Below are positions 5,444 through 7,762 of a stretch of 7,762 nt of DNA, piece by piece (the first letter of the stretch is position 1; every line of letters starts with the position of its first letter). The notes under the pieces were generated by a model. It searched no databases. It was not told the origin of the DNA and saw only the letters and a list, made by a program, of their open reading frames with translations. This DNA is from Patescibacteria group bacterium (GTDB taxonomy: Bacteria > Patescibacteriota > Minisyncoccia > Phycocordibacterales > UBA12079), in contig JAHJLO010000025.1 in NCBI GenBank assembly GCA_018821685.1, positions 1 to 7,762 of the forward strand, in the 5' to 3' direction. The translations under genes were made by a program, and so were the position numbers.

Positions 5444-5464
5444 TGCGAATGGTAGGACTCGGTC
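5444..5464 (-). repeat. tRNA-Ile 3'-end remnant, copy A
   Basis: This is identical over 18 bases to the acceptor and T-arm end of tRNA-Ile (5704-5721), and over 21 bases to copy B (5499-5519). No D or anticodon arm follows. Immediately beyond, ACTCG and CGAGT (5457-5461, 5466-5470) form a small hairpin. Confidence 0.85.
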
Positions 5465-5498
5465 ACGAGTTACTAAGTTTTTTCTTCGTGCTTTACTA

Positions 5499-5519
5499 TG
5501 CGAATGGTAGGACTCGGTC
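5499..5519 (-). repeat. tRNA-Ile 3'-end remnant, copy B
   Basis: A 21-base match to copy A and an 18-base match to the real tRNA-Ile end, lying 205 bp from the real tail. It is followed after a few bases by the 56-bp palindrome, exactly as the T-arm remnant at 1297-1304 precedes the palindrome at the Gln locus. Confidence 0.85.
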
Positions 5520-5522
5520 TCC

Positions 5523-5578
5523 AGTTCTTAGTGAAATTTTCGCCTCCGTTTCACTTCGGCTCAATTTCACTAAGAACT
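5523..5578. repeat. 56-bp palindromic repeat, tRNA-Ile locus copy
   Basis: Perfect 16-bp arms (5523-5538 and 5563-5578) enclose a 24-base loop with GTTTCACTTCGG. It is a gap-free homologue of 1312-1367, with 47 of 56 positions identical. The stem is fully paired here, where the Gln copy has one mismatch, and one pair differs in a compensatory way. Confidence 0.85.
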
Positions 5579-5655
5579 CGCGACCCCGCTCGCTCGTGTT
5601 CGTCGTCGCAAGCTCCTCCTCCATACTTCGCTCGTTTCGAGGTCTACCATTCGTT

Positions 5656-5703
5656 ACAAAAACATACAGCCCTAAAGCTGACGCTTTAGGGCTGTTGTTT
5701 TTG
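5656..5703 (-). terminator. Terminator of tRNA-Ile
   Basis: A 12-bp stem, CAGCCCTAAAGC with GCTTTAGGGCTG (5667-5678, 5683-5694), closes a TGAC loop and is extended by ACAAAAAC with GTTTTTGT. It starts directly at the tRNA 3' end. The outer part continues into the inverted tRNA tail (ACCATTCG at 5646-5653), so tail, terminator and inverted tail form one long imperfect palindrome, as at tRNA-Gln. Confidence 0.7.
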
Positions 5704-5777
5704 TGCGAATGGTAGGACTCGAACCTACGACCTCGTCATTATCAGTGACGCGCTCTAACCACCTGAGCTACACTCGC
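5704..5777 (-). tRNA. tRNA-Ile (anticodon GAU)
   Basis: The minus strand folds as a 74-base cloverleaf. The acceptor is GCGAGTG with CATTCGC (one G-T pair), the D-arm GCTC with GAGC, and the anticodon stem CGTCA with TGACG closes CTGATAA, giving anticodon GAT (Ile, AUC). The variable loop is AGGTC, the T-arm GTAGG with CCTAC closes TTCGAGT, and the discriminator is A. CCA is not encoded. Its 3' end is repeated downstream and its 5' end is repeated upstream. Confidence 0.95.
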
Positions 5778-5806
5778 ACTTAATACACTATTTTATTTTT
5801 AAAAAG

Positions 5807-5828
5807 AACCACCTGAGCTACACTCGCA
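5807..5828 (-). pseudogene. tRNA-Ile 5'-end fragment
   Basis: A 22-base exact copy of the start of tRNA-Ile (acceptor strand, D-stem and part of the D-loop; real copy 5757-5778), displaced by 50 bp. It lies between the intact tRNA and its likely promoter, so a transcript from that promoter would carry this fragment ahead of the complete tRNA. Confidence 0.85.
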
Positions 5829-5836
5829 AAACCTAT

Positions 5837-5842
5837 ATTGTA
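5837..5842 (-). promoter_or_regulatory. Possible -10 element for tRNA-Ile
   Basis: TACAAT on the minus strand matches the -10 consensus at 5 of 6 positions and sits 8 bases before the tRNA fragment. No acceptable -35 is seen 16-18 bases upstream, so this is tentative. AT-rich sequence between the fragment and the intact tRNA could also hold a promoter. Confidence 0.3.
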
Positions 5843-5878
5843 CTTAGAAATACTACCAAAATATTCACTTTAAATCAA

Positions 5879-5907
5879 TTAAAAAACCCACCTCAATATG
5901 AGGTGGG
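5879..5907 (-). terminator. Terminator of the Nudix-like gene
   Basis: On the minus strand CCCACCTCA pairs with TGAGGTGGG (9 bp) around a 3-base loop and is followed by TTTTTTAA. The stem overlaps the last codons and TGA stop of the gene. Confidence 0.85.
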
Positions 5908-6432
5908 GTTTCCCAAATATTTTTCTAAGGCATCTTGGTGATCTTCTGAGAAATCACCTCTCAAGTACTTTTCTAAAGCCAACTGATGATTTTCAAGGAA
6001 TTCTCCTTTTTCAATCTTTTTTTTAACCTCTCCTGGAGGCAAAAAATTAGCAAATTTAATACCCTTGTTGGGAGCAGGTTCACCTTGAATATACCCCATA
6101 AGATAAAAAGAAACCACTAAATGATCCTTTACCTCTATCACAAAAAAGGGTTTACCTGCCATAAGATGAATAGACGAAACGTCTGTCTCTTTTCTGATCT
6201 TATATTGAATAGAATCTTTTGCTCTCCTATCTTTAACAACCTTTCCTCCAGGAGTTTTGTATTTAGAATCAGACGTTGACCATCTTCTCCGAGAACCCTT
6301 TACTGGGCTATCTTGAATGATAAGGATGTTTCCATCCGGGCGAATAACTATGCCAAAAACAACCTCTGTCTTTGCAAGATTGGTGCCTCTTTCGGGATGA
6401 GGATCTTTCCTTCGATGATAAAGACGATTCAT
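5893..6432 (-). CDS. Nudix-like protein with degenerate catalytic box and C-terminal tandem repeat
   Basis: From the ATG at 6430-6432 the protein has 179 residues. Residues 21-125 resemble a Nudix fold: KTEVVFGIVIRPDGNILIIQDSP as the first strands, then KYKTPGGK and an IRKETDV helix. Measured against the Nudix box GX5EX7REUXEEXGU (Gly63 onward), only Gly63, Ile79, Glu82 and Val85 fit. The first Glu is Arg69, the RE pair is Tyr77-Lys78 and the first of the EE pair is Lys81, so metal-dependent hydrolysis is doubtful. Residues 143-157 and 159-173 are a tandem repeat (GEFLENHQLALEKYL and GDFSEDHQDALEKYL, 11 of 15 identical). I chose the ATG over an upstream GTG (6447) because GAGAGG (6440-6445) sits 7 bases before it. 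It is a single-gene unit with its own promoter and terminator. Confidence 0.75.
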   Translation of the reverse strand: MNRLYHRRKDPHPERGTNLAKTEVVFGIVIRPDGNILIIQDSPVKGSRRRWSTSDSKYKTPGGKVVKDRRAKDSIQYKIRKETDVSSIHLMAGKPFFVIEVKDHLVVSFYLMGYIQGEPAPNKGIKFANFLPPGEVKKKIEKGEFLENHQLALEKYLRGDFSEDHQDALEKYLGNPTSY

Positions 6433-6509
6433 AGGTAAACCTCTCACTTGAAAAATATTTAAAATAAATTTAAAAAGAACTTTCTAAGTTTGAATTAACT
6501 TTAATTAAA

Positions 6510-6538
6510 ACAATACTTTAATAGACTTCCTTTGTCAA
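6510..6538 (-). promoter_or_regulatory. Promoter of the Nudix-like gene
   Basis: A perfect TTGACA (6533-6538) and TATTGT (6510-6515) lie 17 bases apart on the minus strand. The leader would be about 70 bases. It lies just after the terminator of the rRNA transcript. Confidence 0.7.
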
Positions 6539-6550
6539 TACAAACTATTT

Positions 6551-6606
6551 AAAAAAATAGTCTTGTGGAGTTTACTGAATAAATCCAATAAACTCCACAA
6601 GACTAT
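6551..6606 (-). terminator. Terminator downstream of the 16S rRNA gene
   Basis: A perfect 18-bp stem (6589-6606 with 6557-6574) encloses a 14-base loop. On the minus strand it is followed by TTTTTTT (6551-6557). It is the strongest hairpin-plus-T-run in the window and marks the end of the rRNA transcript, with no 23S gene before it. Confidence 0.85.
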
Positions 6607-6628
6607 CTTTCCTAATAATTTCTAGTGA

Positions 6629-6681
6629 GGATTTATAAAAATGAATAAAAACTTCTTTTTTAATTCATTTTTATATAATCC
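6629..6681. repeat. Long AT-rich hairpin between the 16S gene and its terminator
   Basis: A perfect 13-bp inverted repeat, TATAAAAATGAAT with ATTCATTTTTATA (6634-6646, 6663-6675), is extended outward by GGATT with AATCC (one bulge) and inward by AAAAA with TTTTT around a CTTC loop. It could be an RNA processing stem or an extra terminator. The rest of 6607-6753 shows no gene or RNA that I recognise. Confidence 0.6.
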
Positions 6682-6753
6682 GAACGAAGGAATTATATGC
6701 TTGCTTCATATTAAATAAATGCATCTTTATACGACAAGTCGAAGTCCTGAAAC

Positions 6754-6908
6754 TTAAAAAGATATAAGCTTTCTATTGTTCCACTTCACCTCCCAGTCAC
6801 GGACATCTGGGGTACCGAGTATAGATTTAGGAATCAATACTATTGTCCTATCACTTAGAGTGATAATCAACCAATTAAATTTATCCTCCGTAGAGAATAA
6901 AAAATTCA

Positions 6909-6909
<1 letters not shown>
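6754..6909 (-). CDS. Possible 51-residue protein starting at the 16S rRNA 3' end
   Basis: An ATG-to-TAA frame begins at the base aligning with the last nucleotide of 16S rRNA (6909). It encodes MNFLFSTEDK through to NNRKLISF. The middle, WLIITLSDRTIVLIP then TPDVRDWEVKW, reads like a real beta-rich protein and recalls DUF2442-type small proteins (LSDGR...P...R..W), but it is short and the match is tentative. The frame continues upstream into the rRNA, with a GTG at 6924. There is no Shine-Dalgarno sequence. It may be a genuine small gene, a gene truncated by joining to the rRNA, or a chance frame. Confidence 0.4.

Positions 6910-7762
<853 letters not shown>

Larger units (their letters stand above)
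5411..5703. repeat. tRNA-Ile tail repeat array (non-coding)
   Basis: No gene is seen here; open frames in both directions are low-complexity readings of the repeats. The contents in order are: a partial copy of the 56-bp palindrome (5417-5432); tRNA-Ile tail copy A (TGCGAATGGTAGGACTCG, 5444-5461); a stretch ACTAAGTTTTTTCTTCG (about 5472-5488) resembling 1096-1112 at the Gln locus; tail copy B (5499-5516); the full 56-bp palindrome (5523-5578); a CG-rich stretch with repeated CTCG/TTCG words (5578-5635); an inverted tail copy (about 5631-5653); and the tRNA terminator hairpin. The third, genuine tail is the 3' end of tRNA-Ile at 5704-5721. Confidence 0.85.

Noticed and set aside
5443..5715. 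Two overlapping plus-strand frames of 90 and 63 codons
   Set aside because: Both are translations of the tRNA-Ile tail repeats and the CG-rich spacer, ending next to the tRNA itself; no ribosome site and no protein-like composition.

Overview
The window looks like part of an AT-rich bacterial chromosome from the Candidate Phyla Radiation (Patescibacteria, perhaps Parcubacteria-like). This rests on a release factor RF2 with most of its N-terminal domain missing, an unusual 16S rRNA that is not followed by a 23S gene, tRNA genes without encoded CCA, mostly Shine-Dalgarno-free starts, and a small non-redundant gene set. The phylum is an inference; no marker was compared with a database. TGA is used as a stop and an RF2 is present, so UGA does not appear to be reassigned.

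Layout. (1) 2-923: the 3' end of an IS30-family transposase, abutting a gene for a membrane-anchored exported protein of unknown function. (2) 998-1614: a tRNA-Gln(CUG) gene on the minus strand, followed by about 500 bp of palindromic non-coding repeats built from copies of the tRNA's own 3' end and its terminator. (3) 1621-5011, minus strand: a probable operon prfB - pentapeptide-repeat gene - ftsE - ftsX, with a leaderless-looking promoter at prfB, an internal promoter before ftsE and a terminator after ftsX. (4) 4996-5384: a divergent control region with a perfect DnaA box and two 16-bp repeats, driving a 46-residue protein with a perfect Shine-Dalgarno sequence and then a terminator. (5) 5411-5842: a second tRNA gene, tRNA-Ile(GAU), with the same repeat architecture as tRNA-Gln. 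(6) 5881-6538: a degenerate Nudix-like protein with its own promoter and terminator. (7) 6551-7762: the 3' part of a 16S rRNA gene (minus strand), a 51-residue ORF starting exactly where the rRNA should end, long hairpins and a terminator.

Functionally, prfB (translation termination) and ftsEX (division-linked control of peptidoglycan hydrolysis) are a familiar neighbourhood, here with a pentapeptide-repeat gene between them. The two most unusual signals are these. First, both tRNA loci carry a homologous unit of about 205 bp: tRNA-tail copy, 56-bp palindrome, inverted tRNA tail, terminator hairpin, real tRNA tail. One palindrome base pair shows compensatory change between the loci. Second, the 16S rRNA keeps helix 45 but lacks the CCUCC anti-Shine-Dalgarno core, although at least one gene in the window has a textbook AGGAGG.
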